Of a stretch of 31,853 nucleotides of DNA, positions 10,527 to 21,319 are shown one piece after another. The notes below the pieces were generated by a model that saw only the letters and a list, made by a program, of their open reading frames with translations, was not told where the DNA came from and made no database searches. Numbering within the stretch: the stretch's first letter is position 1; the number at the start of each line of letters is the position of its first letter. The translations under genes and the position numbers were made by a program. Source of the stretch: Acanthamoeba castellanii str. Neff (lineage: Eukaryota; Discosea; Longamoebia; Acanthamoebidae); contig NW_004457264.1 of NCBI RefSeq assembly GCF_000313135.1, positions 1 to 31,853 of the forward strand. The letters run 5' to 3'.

Positions 10527-11891
10527 TCATCGCGAAGGGCATGGTGTGGCCTGATAGTCGGCAAGGTCCGCCAGGTTGCCGCAGTAGCCCGCGCAGGCGC
10601 TCAGGAGGGCGCACACATGCCACAACCCGTGTGAGTGAAAGTGATCGAACATGCCGGGCCAGAACCGCTCTGGGAATCTGCACACAAGCGGGTGAGCGCA
10701 CATCTTGTGTGCTGGTGATGTGTGATGCCGTAGTGTTGTTTGTGTACCGCTGAGCGTTGATGAAGCCGCCGAGAAAGATGAACACCCCCGAAAAGAAGTG
10801 GTACACAAACGCCGACGTCACACCTGGTGTGACCAGAGACGCCAACGGGTTCGAGTCAGTGACACTACCGACATCACACTACAAACGGTGAGGCATTGCA
10901 AGGGTGGTGGCCACAATACCAATGGCCATGATGCGCGGCACAAATATGGAGACGCCCAACACGGCCCGTACAAAGCAAAACCCGCCCAGCGACAGTGCTC
11001 TGGGTCCACACACAACGGAGTCGGCTCAGCTAAGTGAGGCGGCGTCACGCATTCGGCTTTGGGGGGGGGGGCGTGCGTACCGCTGTCGTGCCGTGGTGGC
11101 GGTGATGGCGAATCGGATCATGGCGAGGGAGAAGAGGAAGAAGGCGATCCACAGGAAGGTGGGCAGCGCCGACGTCCAGCAGCGGTAGCCCCACGCGATG
11201 AACGAGTGCGACATGAGTGCCATCCCACCTGGCCACAGCACCATGTTCACATCAGCCCCGCGAAGAAGCCCCGAGAAAAGCGGATCGAGTGCGCAAGAAG
11301 ACCGCGCGTACCGACAGCCGAGACGAGATCGTAGAGCAAAAGGTTGGTGTACTGTCTCGCCGTCCTGAACAGAGCGAAGGTGAGGTGGTCGTGCCACTAT
11401 CGTGACAACAAGCCAAACCCAAGCAAGCAGCGCTGGGGGTGCGTGGCGCCGAACCGGCAGGCGGGCATGTAGGTGTGATAGGCGGCAGAGCCCACGAATA
11501 TGACCCCGAGGGAGAAGAGGAGGTACATTCGGTACCAATCCACCTCGGCCCGCGTAAGCTCACTCTATGCCCCGTTCGTGGCGTGTCAGGCGAGTCAAGA
11601 TGCCGCTGGTATTGTGTGCAAGCAGGGGCAAACGCACCGCGACGCTCCAGGCGACCACCAGCGCGGGCAGCAGGTGCGTCCATATGTTAACGCCTGCACA
11701 CAAATTAATCTCAATCATCTCCCTGATTGTTGAAGTTGAAATTGAATTGGGAACGCACTCTCGTTGTGGAATTGGAAGATGCTGCGTGTGCACTCGGCTA
11801 TTGAGGAGGGGCAGCGTCGGTACCCTTCCCACACATAGGGATTGAACTGCAAATGCTCCGGCAGATCCTTCAGCCCACAAAGCAGACACAT
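10527..11891 (-). CDS. PAQR / adiponectin receptor-type seven-helix membrane protein
   Basis: Predicted exons: 11891-11759, 11693-11638, 11543-11455, 11364-11312, 11228-11081, from 10999 (inner boundary unresolved), about 10855-10750, and 10677-10527. Family signatures in order: LPEHLQFNPYVWEGYR, SIFQFHNES joined to VNIWTHLLPAL, GSAAYHTYMP at the end of helix 2 (the conserved His), YDLVSAV (conserved Asp), several hydrophobic helices, and RFPERFWPGMFDHFHSHGLWH, which carries the conserved HxxxH of the last helix. These His and Asp residues form the zinc site, linked in AdipoRs to ceramidase activity. PAQR proteins sit in plasma or Golgi membranes and influence membrane fluidity and lipid desaturation. 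The stop is at 10527. The first exon opens right after an AT-rich TTTTTAG, which could be an acceptor, so a further 5' exon is possible, but no ATG exists in the roughly 100 bp before the next gene. One intron near 10890-10860 does not keep phase as I read it. Confidence 0.85.
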
Positions 11892-11999
11892 CCACACTAA
11901 AAATAAATAAATAAAATAGCTGTTGTTGCGGAGGTCGCTGGTTTTTATGGTTGATCGCCTTGTTGTACTGCAGGGGTCTATGCACGTGGCACAGGCCTT

Positions 12000-14900
12000 T
12001 TAGTTCCTTGGCTTGGTGGTTCTTCGCTGGCGCTTGCTGCGGGTGGGCTCCTCGGCGCTCTCGCTCGACGGGGACTCGTCTTCGGACTCTTGTCGCGCCG
12101 AGGCCCTGTGCCTCCGACCGGTCCTCGGCGAGGGCGTTCGCCCGCCGCCACCGGAGGAGGCCTCGTCCCTCTCGTCGCGGTCTCTCCGCCTCCGAGCCGA
12201 GTCCAGGGCCATCGCGTGCTCCTGCACCTCGACCTCCTTGACGTGCTGCTCCTCGTCGCGCAGCTCTCGCTTCACGAACGCCATCGGGTTGTTGGCCGCC
12301 AGCTGCGCCAGCAGGGCCGGGTCGATGGGCAGCTGCGCCATGGCGGCGGCCGCGGCTTCGGCGCTCGGATGGGGCTGGTCGGGCGCCGGGTAGGGGTACG
12401 GGTAGGGATAGGGCGGATAGCCGGGATAGGCCGGGTAGCCCGGAGGCAGGCCGCCAGCGCTGGGCGGCGGCGGGTACGCCGGCAAACCGTAGGAGAGCAG
12501 GTGCGGGAACGAGGTCAGGATCGCCGACAGCGCGGCGGCGTGCGGGAGGAACATGGCCGGGTTGTAGCCGGCAGCGGCGGCGGCGGCCGCCTGGGAAGAC
12601 TGGGCGGCCGACGCGGCGGAGGATTGAGACTGGGCAGACGGGGCCGTAGAAGAGCCCGCCGCCGGGTTGGGGATGGGTGGAAGGGTGAAGTAGTGCGGGA
12701 GAGCGGAGGCGGCGGGTGGCTGCGAGGAGCCCGACGAAGCGAGCGTCGACGGGTAGCCGCCCGGATAGGCCGAGGGGCCGGCGCCGAGCTCGGCCGTGGC
12801 GGTCGGCTGACCGGGGAGGAATGCCGAGGTCGGGGTGGGCGAGCTCGGGCGGATGGGCGCCGACGCGAACGATGACGCTGCGGGCAGGGCAGCCGTCGAT
12901 CGCTTCAGGCCGCTGCCGGATGACGAGGAAGAGGAGCCCGACGGCATGGTCGAAGAGGCCGACGACGAACGCGGACCGGAAGACGACGATGCGGACGAGG
13001 CGGCAGAGTAGTACGAGGCCGAGGGGTAGTACGAGAAGGAGGACGTGGGGGAGGAGGATCGGAACGAGCCCATGTGGAATGTGGGCTTCGAGGCGGAGGA
13101 AGACGACGACGCACTGTCGCCGTTGCTGCTGCTGCTGGTATTGGTATGCGAGGCGGAGGAGGGCGGCGAGGGGTTGCGTGCGTTGAGCGACGCTGAGCGC
13201 GAGCGCGACCCGACGCGCGTTGATGAAGGCGTGACCGCCGGCGGCGAGGCCGGGTGCGGGGCGGTCTGGCCCGTCGGCGACGATGGCGCCAACGATGACG
13301 ACGACGCGGCGACGGCCTGCGCCGAGGAGGTGGAGTGGGCCAGGAGGCTTGAGGTGGGTCCGATGTTGGAGTAGTAGGTGATGTTGTTGTTGCGGGAACC
13401 GAGCCGCCTGGTGTTGACGAAGGGGAAGACCTCGCGGAAGATCTTGCCCAGCACGCTGCTCGTGGTGGGCTCGATGCCCACACGGTTGCAGTAGGCCAGG
13501 TAGTCCTTGTAGACCATCTTCTTCGCCACGGACTGGCCCTGCACCTCGGCGTACGAGGACTTGAGCCACTCCTTGATCCAGGGCACGGCGTTGCCCTTGG
13601 CCAGCGAAATGAACTTCTTGCCCTTACTGGTCTTCTCCACGGGCTCCTTCTCGGGCTGGTAGCTCTCGTACACTGGCCCGCTGATGATCTGGCGATGTGG
13701 CGGACGAGAGAGGTTAGCTCTTTTTTTAACTCCGAATGCACAGGTAACTGGGCGCAGGCGTGAGTGGCGGCTATACCTCCGAGAGCGCGGTGAGCGTTTC
13801 GAGAAGGGTGGTCAGACATCCGTGGAGCTTCTCCTCGACCTCCTTCTGGAACTGCAACTGGACCACTGCGAGAACAAGCGCGGAAGGAAGAAGGTGAGGA
13901 AAAGCGGACCACGATATAGAAAAGCGTGAATGTATTGCGAACGTACGTTCGGCGCTGAGCTCGGTCGCCTGCTCAATGACCCTGTCGACCGCCAGCGAGG
14001 AGAACTCCTTCACCCAGTAGCAGAAGCGGATCAAGTCCACGCAATAGCCCTGATTTCAGATATCATACCCACAGCCAACCACCGGTGGTGAGCACCAGCG
14101 CCGCAAATCGGATTCAATCCAACCAGGCGAAGAGAGGTACCGTGAGGGTCAAGGCGTGCAGGAGGATCAGGATCAGCGTGTGCTGCGTGTCGGGGTGAGC
14201 GAACTGCTCGAACACCGGGAAGAGCTTGGTGTGCAGCGCCTGTCGGGATTACGCCCAAGACAAGGAGGAGGTGAGCGCTTGCAAGCGTGACGGCTCGTCG
14301 TCGTCCGAGAGATGGGAGGAGTGGGCAGCGTACGCTGAAGCGTTCGACGAACTTGGGGTCGATGCGCTTTTGGGCCTGGATGAGGAACTGCAGAATCTCG
14401 GACGATCGCGTCCGCACGTTCTGCTCGTCGTACCACTTGCGCAGGCCCTCCTGCGTAGGCGGCGGCGGCGGCTGCTGCTGGATCGGCTGCACGCCTTGTT
14501 GCCTCTGTCGTGTGGATCCCCCCGCCGCACTCGCGGTCAGTCCCATTAATTCGGTGCACCACGAACTGAAGAAGCGTCAACCCGTGGCAGTACCAGGTCC
14601 CTCGGGATGAGCGCCTGCTGCCCCCTCACGGCGGCGGCAGGGGCGGCGGAAGTCTCCTTCCCTGTCGCCGCGCTCTCGGTGGCCGAGCTGCTGGCCTTGT
14701 CGGGCTCGATGCCGACCTCGTCCTCTCGGCGGCTCTTGCGCTTGCTCCTGCGGAGACTGGGCGAAGATGGCGAGGGAGTGGCATCGGTCATGGGCAACAC
14801 CGTCGTCTGGTCCTTGGTCTCCGGCACGTCCTTGCCTGTCGCAGGGGCGACACAACAACAACAACATGTGTGGAGGCTGTCAAGAAGGACCAAGCACACA

Positions 14901-16181
14901 AAGAGACGATTCATGGCAGCCCACGTAATTTTGCAATTTGGTGGTGCGTATCAACCAAACTCCGCGAACCAACGAGAACAAGTGGAAGTAGTGAAGTGCC
15001 ACGAATATTCTTATTCTTATAATTCTTATTTATCTCACACGGTTAGATAAAGTACCTTTTTGGAGGCTCTTCAGCGTGGCGGCCTTCACCGTCGACGCGA
15101 AGTCGGCCCACATGTCGCCGCCGCTCGTCGCAGGGGTCGCAGACTGCCCGGCGCCGTTGGTCTCCGCCGGGTGTGGAGGGATTGGGAAGGGCCCCAGCGG
15201 GAGGGGCACGCTGTGCAGGGGAGGCAGCACGCCGGGCAGCAGCGAGGGCATCGAGCCCGAAGTGGCCGCAGACGATGCAGCGACGTCTTCCGCTGGCCCA
15301 CCGCTGGTCTCTGCGCCCAGTTCGGTGGGAGGCGGCTGCCGCGGCGATGGCGCACGGCCCGCATCGGCGGTGGTGGGCCTGGTCTTGACGGCCAGCGGGA
15401 GCAGGGCGTCGGCCTGCCGGGGTCCGGTGATGGCGGTGGTCCGGGCCGGGGGTGACTGGAACCGCAGTGGCGGCTGGTCCTTGCAGGCGGAGGCCTCCAA
15501 GGCGACGTGCGTGAGGGCCGACGGAGAGGAGGCTTTGCCAAAGTGCGCGGACGAGATCTTGAGCTCGAAGCGGGCCTCCCCGTTGGCCGGGTCGTGCGAG
15601 AGCAGCTGCAGCTTCGCGGCGTTGATCGGGAGTGGCTCCGGCGCTGGCCTCTTGTCCTTGAATTGGTTACCACTATCGCCTTCGCTTTCGCTCTCACTTT
15701 CGTCGGGGCTGCTCCTGAGCTGCCAGACGAAGTGGACATTGGGCTTGCCGCTCGGTTGTTCGTCCTTTTTACCCTCTTCCTCCGCTTCATCGTCTTCCTC
15801 GATGACCTGGAGCTCTTCTTCCTCCTCGTCGCCCGACGACGAAGCCGCCGAATCGACCTTCTTCTTCTTCGTGTTGCTGTGGTTGTTGTTCCTCGCCGGC
15901 TTCTTGGGCGGGGCTCCGTTGCCCGTTGCTGACGTCAGCTTCTGCTGTTCGGCGTCGGGGTCCACTTCGCTCGCGTGCCGCACGCGCAGCTCGCCGTCCC
16001 CGACCAGCTCCTCGCTCCTGGCCACCAGTGTGTAGTACCGGTCGCACTCGACGGGACCCGTAACGGGCACCTCCGGCGGCGCGGGCTTCTCAACGCGGCC
16101 GCCGAGCGACCTTCGGCGCGCCTTGCGGATCGGTGGCGTGGCCGCCGGGCTGGTCTGTTCCACGAGGCGCAGCTCCATCAT
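12000..16181 (-). CDS. RFX-type winged-helix DNA-binding protein, 1172 aa
   Basis: Exons: 16181-15056, 14835-14594, 14504-14334, 14239-14141, 14049-13947, 13865-13777, 13688-12000; the sum is 3519 nt and all junctions are in phase. An in-frame TAG directly precedes the ATG pair at 16181. Residues 1-460 are largely disordered, with an acidic/Ser block (GDEEEEELQVIEEDDEAEEE) and KKKK and RRSKRKSRR basic patches. About residues 465-610 are helical (EGLRKWYDEQNVRTRSSEIL ... VEEKLHGCLTTLLETLTALS). The RFX domain spans about 640-720, with WLKSSYAEVQG, YLAYCNRVG, GKIFREVFPFV and TRRLGSRNN, equivalent to the RTRRLGTRG recognition segment of RFX factors. The tail is Ser/Ala/Pro-rich with repeated Tyr-Pro pairs, then an acidic/basic end KRQRRTTKPRN that could be a nuclear signal. 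Canonical RFX dimerisation modules are not seen downstream. Helical region plus RFX domain also recalls ARID2/Rsc9 of SWI/SNF complexes, so either class is possible. Confidence 0.83.
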
Positions 16182-17644
16182 CTACTGTGGCTCGGGGGGG
16201 CGGTGCTGGTACGTGTTTGCACGGTGTGCTCGTGGGTGCTTCACGAACAGCCGACTTCTCGCCTGCTTTTGTCAACTCCGAATGTGGGGCGGTTACGCGG
16301 CAAGCGTTGTTCTGCCACCGCACGTGGAAGAGCATCGCAAGTTAGCGCACGGTTGGGGCTGCAGTGCTCGACGTAATTATTGGTTGTGCAAAGCGAGGGG
16401 CAGCACTCGAAGTGGGGTCCTCGGCGATCACAAAGGAGAAGGAACACCCACCAGCCATTAATTTTTGGCTTCACACTCTCGGCGTGGGTCGTGGGGGCGA
16501 TGGCTCCACCGATGCAAAACGTCGAGCGTGGCACATCCCCATCTTTCATCCTTTAAGTTACCCTGTAACTATTCTTTCATTGTTTTTTGATGTTGTTGGA
16601 CGGCGCATGCCGTAAATAAAGTTGGAGGCGGTGAGGCGTGGACACCAACCCACGCACTTGATTTTACAAAGCAAAGGTTAGATGGGCTGGGTAACCCTCA
16701 AGTTGAAGTGTAACCTCAAGATTTAAAGTTTATCCAGAGCGCGGAGTAGATTTAGAAGCATCTTTTCTCAATCCATCTATTCCGCACTATGATGATGTAG
16801 ATTTGGAGATAAACTTTGATGTTCCGCACGATGAACGAAGAACTAACTAAAAAGAGCGAAGATAAAAAAGAACGAAAGCGAAGAGCGAACGTACCAGGTT
16901 GTGACGGCGTTGTTGGGCTGAGGGCGAACTCACGCAAACAAGACGCGCTTTGGTGGCTGCTGCAGGCTGCGGAGGAGAAAGGAGAAAAGGTGGTTGTGCT
17001 TGCCCACGCAGACGTTGCCGCTTAGCGGCCGAGCGAATCCCCTCGGTCCAACCACCGTCTGGGCCGGTTGGTCTGTGCTTATCCCCGCGTGTGCTTTGAT
17101 TAGCCCAGACCACGCCAGCAAAAATCACAACCATCCTCTCCCCGAAGCGCGCTTCATGCCGCTACTTCCCAGTTACTCATCAGTTAGAGTCGACACTGTC
17201 ATCCCTCGGTTCATTAGCAAAGGCCGCACCTTTCGAACCGTCAGCCTGCAACGCGCTCTTCGGCTCAGCTTTCTGTGGAATGCGGCACCCGCGTGGCCAG
17301 CAACCTGCCCCAAATGCCCCCGACCTGAAGCGGGGTGATGCCAGGACACCAGGACTTTCGCTCCTGGTGACAAACACGTGGGAATCGAGGCTGAAAGGCC
17401 GGTTTACGCGAAGCAGGCGCAATGTACCGTTGTTCAGCTGCAACGGTAAAGGGCCTAAGAAGGGGGACACCACGGTCGATAAATTGTTGTGTCGCGCCAC
17501 ACATGAGAGGGGGACACCACGGTCGATAAATTGTTGTGTCGCGCAACCACGTTGGTGGCCGCGCCTTTGGGGAGAATGCATTGATGTTGGCGTGCGCTAC
17601 GAGCAAGAACAAAGAGAGGACAAAAGAGAGTTCTGTTTGGTCCC
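16182..17644. other. Gene-free stretch with RFX upstream sequence and a repeat
   Basis: About 1.46 kb between the RFX start and the desaturase stop, both on the minus strand. The part 16555-16870 is distinctly AT-rich and probably lies in the RFX promoter or 5' UTR. Several open frames exist on both strands (for example 16994-17338 plus), but they lack family similarity, splice context or clear wobble bias, so I do not call them. The 37-bp repeat at 17461-17544 is listed separately. Confidence 0.4.
17461..17544. repeat. 37-bp perfect direct repeat, period 47
   Basis: Two identical 37-bp copies, 17461-17497 and 17508-17544, each beginning AGGGGGACACCACGG and ending TTGTTGTGTCGCGC, are separated by a 10-bp spacer. 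They lie about 100 bp beyond the stop codon of the desaturase fusion, on its 3' side. The repeat has no obvious coding role and no terminal inverted repeats that I can see. Confidence 0.85.
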
Positions 17645-20600
17645 TTACTCGCTCTTCTCCTTCTCCACCAGCCTGCCGATGCGCAGGGTGTCGATGATGT
17701 TGCGCGCAGCGTTCGAGTGGTTGTACACCAGGCCGTTGAACGCAGCCGACGCGTCCTAAAGACCAAGCAACAGTCAAGTTAGTGATGTTGTTTGGTGCAC
17801 AAAGGGGGAGGGGTACGATCGTACCTTGCCCAGGTAAGGCTTGACGATGGCGGAGCCGGCGGGGTGCTCGTCGATGAAGCCCCGCACGTCGTGCACGAAG
17901 CCGTCCACGACGATGAGCTGCTCGCCCTTGGAGAACTCCTCCTGGACCTTCTCCATGGTGTACTCGGGGAGGGTGTCGGGCTGCGGACCCCAGTGCAGTA
18001 GCTCGCGGCGGCGGATGACCTCCTTCTCGAGCATCTGGAGCTTGCCCTTCTCGATGGTCTCCTTGTCGAAGCGCATGAGGTGGTAGGTGCCGCCCACGTA
18101 CGAGAGAGCCCAGATGAGCCACTTGGTGGGGTCGAACGAGTGGTACTCGGCGCCGTTGCGGTAGTCGTAGGGGAACTCGTGGTGGAAGTTGTGGTAGCCC
18201 TCGCCGAAGGTGATGAGACCCACCAGCCACGAGTCCCTCGGGGTGCGCTGGTCAGAGTAGGTGAACGAACCAAAGTAGTGGGCAACGCTGTTCACGCAGA
18301 ACGTGGCGTGGTGCACCAACACGCGCGACAGCACGCCTAACGACAATGGGAGAGGGGGGGGGCAGCGTCAGCGTCACTATATCACGAGCACAGCTCAGGG
18401 GGGGGCAAGGTACCGGCGATGAGGAAGCCGCCCATCCAGTCACCCCAGAACATGCCGGCAATCGCGGTGGGCAGGATCAGACCCTGGAACAGGGCCAGGG
18501 GCGCGTAGTACTCGTCCTGGAAGCGCATGACGGGGTCGCGCTGCAGGTCGCGGATGTCCGACTTCGGAGGCTCCCTCTGCCAGAGCAGCCAGCCCAGGTG
18601 GGCGTACCAGAAGCCCTTCTTGATCGTGTAGGGATCCTTGTCCGTGTCGGTGTACCTGTCACACGCACACAGCGCGTGAGCACGGGAGAACCCACCTCCA
18701 TTTTTTCGGAAGAAAGCCTGTGGGGTTGTTACCTGTGGTGGGCCCTGTGGTCGTTGCACCACTCCAGGCACGACATCTGGAAGCAGCCGGTGGCGAAGAA
18801 CAGGAGGGTGTACTTGAACTGGGCGCGGGAATGGAGGTAAGCTGAGCACGAGCCGAGCCAAGAAATTGCTCGATTAAGGTGGTGGGTTGGGGGGGGGGAA
18901 CGTACGATGGGGTGGGCCGAGTAGGCGCGGTGAGAGAACAGGCGATGGTAGCCGGCGGTGATGCCGATGCCTCCGGTGAGGTAGTGGAAGAAGAACAGCA
19001 CCCACGTCTGCCAGTAGTACTGGCAGTAGATGAGGCCCACGGCACCGAGGACCGGGGTGACGGCCAGGAAGATGGCGGTGATCCAGTTGACCTCCTTGAG
19101 CATGTCGGCGATGACGTCGCGGGCCTGGGTGGCGTCCTTGATCAGGCCCTTGCTGACGAGCTCACCGGTGCGCGACTTGAGCAGCGCGAAGAAGTCGACC
19201 TCCTCCAGGCGGACGGAGATGGACTCCGCGGTCGACTCCTTGAGGAACTTGAACGCCTCCTTGAGGTTGTAGATGGGGATCATGGGGTTGGCCTGCTTGA
19301 CCCTCCTCTCCTTCTTCAGGTTGTCCTTGCTCTCGGTCGTCTGTCAGAGATCGAGAGCGCACGCGAAGGGAAGAGAATGCTGTTTGTGAGCTCACAGCGG
19401 GCGTGGGGCAAGAGGGTGGGCTCGAGTGCCTGGCTGGAACGTACCTCCTCCTCTTCGGCCGGGAGATCGACGTTGAGCGAGGTGGTGAACTGGTGCAGCG
19501 AGGACACGGCATAGTTGAGCTCGCACGAGAGGAACTCGACCCACTTGGGGTACTTGTAGTGGGCAAGAGTCACGAGGTCGCTGCCAAGGGAAAAGAGAGC
19601 GGGGGGGGGAGCGAATGAGTCATGGTAGCGGCGAAGCGAGTGGTGGGTCAAGTGGGTCTCGAGGGGTTGATGTACCTCTTCTCGATGTTGGAGAGGAGCT
19701 TGAGGAGGGACGAGGTCTTCAGGAACGAGGAGGCCCAGAAGTGGTACACCACGATGGGCATGATGTAGTACTTGAACAGGCCCCACACGCCGGTGAAATA
19801 GATGACCAGCGGGAAGAAGATACCGGCCACCAGGTAGAGGACCACCAGGTTGCCCAGCACACGCTTGCTCTGTAAGGTCCGGGGCGTGAGCTGGCTGTGG
19901 ACCCAACCGTGAAGGGGAGGGGCGCTGAAAGGCCGGGGGTGGGGTGATGGGCGAGTAACGAGTTCGCACCTTGAGGGAGAAGAGGGCCTCGATGTGCGCG
20001 GTGATGCCCTGCCAGAACGAGCTGCACCACCAGAAGTGGGAGCACGACAGGTAGTTCTGCACCTTGGCGCACACGGTCTCCTTCTGCTGCGTGAGCTCCT
20101 CGCGCCTGCGCGACGACACCACCACGGCAACAGTTAGGCCACCTCGAGGCACAACTATTGATCGCCAGGCTACCACTGCGCCCACGGAACAACGGGACCA
20201 CGGACATGACGACACCGGGGGGGGGGAGTGTACCAGGCCTCGAAGGGGAGCATGAGGGGAATCAGGCAGATCTGGCCAACAATGTGGTTGATGACGGTGT
20301 TGTTGAAGAACGTGTCGGTACCGCAGGCATAACCCACCGCCAGCAACTGCAGCGAAGATTACCAGTGAGTGAAATGACGATGATGCACAATTGTCAAACA
20401 ATGCTCAAAGAATGGCACTCTTGCTAAGATAACGAATTGTAATCGCAGTGAGAGGAAGGAGCGTACACTGGCGAAGCAGGTGCCTGTGATGATCCAGCCG
20501 AGTGGCAGGAGATACCACGGCATGACGGTAAGGAACGCATAGGCGGTGGTGAGCAGGACGATGGCCTTGGTGAGCCTGAGGAAGGCCTTGCCACTGCTGC

Positions 20601-20804
20601 GCTCGAACAGCTGCGCATCAAACACAAATACAGTGAGCAATGACTCACATTGCTGCTCTCGTCCAATCTTTATAAAGTCATGAGACCTAAAATGAAGAGA
20701 AGTGGGTTCGTTACCTTCTTGGGGAACTTCAGCATCTGCTGCACCTTGGGGGTGATATCAGAGATCGACGGCATGGTCGGGCACATGAGCTTCAATTCCT
20801 CCAT
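17645..20804 (-). CDS. Fusion: degenerate FAD2-like desaturase + delta-9 acyl-CoA desaturase + cytochrome b5 (732 aa)
   Basis: Exons: 20804-20715, 20610-20467, 20346-20234, 20105-19970, 19869-19676, 19580-19445, 19340-18906, 18818-18733, 18655-18414, 18336-17825, 17755-17645; the sum is 2199 nt, in phase throughout. Residues 1-271 resemble membrane delta-12-type desaturases: FPKKLFERSSGKAF, then FFNNTVINHIVGQI with LPFEAW, and LFKYYIMPIVVYHFW. The catalytic histidines are missing: the HECGH position reads YACGT and the second box reads REELTQQ. Residues 272 onward form an intact stearoyl-CoA-type delta-9 desaturase with boxes HRLFSH (403), HRAHH (440) and HNFHH (574). A cytochrome b5 domain follows with heme ligands in EHPAG and YNHSN, as in yeast Ole1. 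Expected role: ER delta-9 desaturation of acyl-CoA with electrons from the fused b5. The link exon reads AEEEETTESKDN with no stop. A possible extra 5' exon is noted under 20805-21319. Confidence 0.86.
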
Positions 20805-21319
20805 CTTGAGACCTAAAAATTCAACGCGTCAATCCGGGCCAATTATGTTAATGCTCCTGTCATCTCATGTAGCATGATTTAGTAATATAATTGATTGCGT
20901 GCTAGGCTGAGGAATCTCGTACTGGCTGTGATGTTGTCTGGCCCTTCTTCTGTGCGGAATTGAACAGATCCCAGCAGCTGTGTGGAGTGCACAGGCCTGG
21001 GCTCGCCGAACGGTACCTTGAAGAGAAGACAAAGAGCGCAGAAGGCGACGGCGAACTTGTCTCCCCTCCGGAGTGCCGCGGTAACCAATCGCCGCCATTC
21101 CCAGCCAAGAGCCCGACCGCCCAACGAAATTGGTGGAGTTTAGATTACTCAGCGAAACCACGCGGAGCAGTCCAGTGTCTGACCAACAGGAGAAAAAAAC
21201 GGAAATGCCCGAAACCTATGGGCGAAAAGACCGGGCAGCTCCTCTTTCTTTAGGCAACGCATTTCTTTTACGTTTCTTTTTGGAATTAAATAAAATAAAA
21301 AACAAGCAATTGATAAGAG
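20805..21319. promoter_or_regulatory. Divergent region between the desaturase fusion and NTMT1, possible extra 5' exon
   Basis: About 515 bp lie between the two divergent start codons. The desaturase ATG at 20804 has a good context (A at -3, G at +4), yet it lies just after TTTTTAG, a fair acceptor at 20813. An open minus-strand stretch (about 21120-20923) contains a hydrophobic run FAVAFCALCLLF and ends at a GTACG donor (20922) in phase with that acceptor. It has no ATG in frame, so it is either 5' UTR or part of a longer N-terminus needing one more exon. The remainder should be promoter for both genes. Confidence 0.35.

Noticed and set aside
10845..10860. GGGTTCGAGTCAG, resembling a tRNA B box
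   Set aside because: It lies within a PAQR exon, and no A box or cloverleaf can be drawn around it.
11983..11988. CACGTG E-box about 95 bp upstream of the PAQR ATG as an SREBP target site
   Set aside because: Several CACGTG sites occur in the window (also near 902, 7818, 16321 and 17375), about as many as or fewer than chance predicts at this GC content. The PAQR site also lies at the end of the neighbouring gene.
11560..13569. 669-codon open frame on the minus strand
   Set aside because: It overlaps the RFX coding exon in another frame and then runs through introns of the PAQR gene. Only its last part (NIWTHLLPAL) is a real PAQR exon. The length reflects GC-rich sequence with few stops.
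16994..17759. Overlapping plus-strand frames in the gene-free stretch
   Set aside because: No conserved motifs. They run across the 37-bp repeat and into the antisense of the desaturase last exon.
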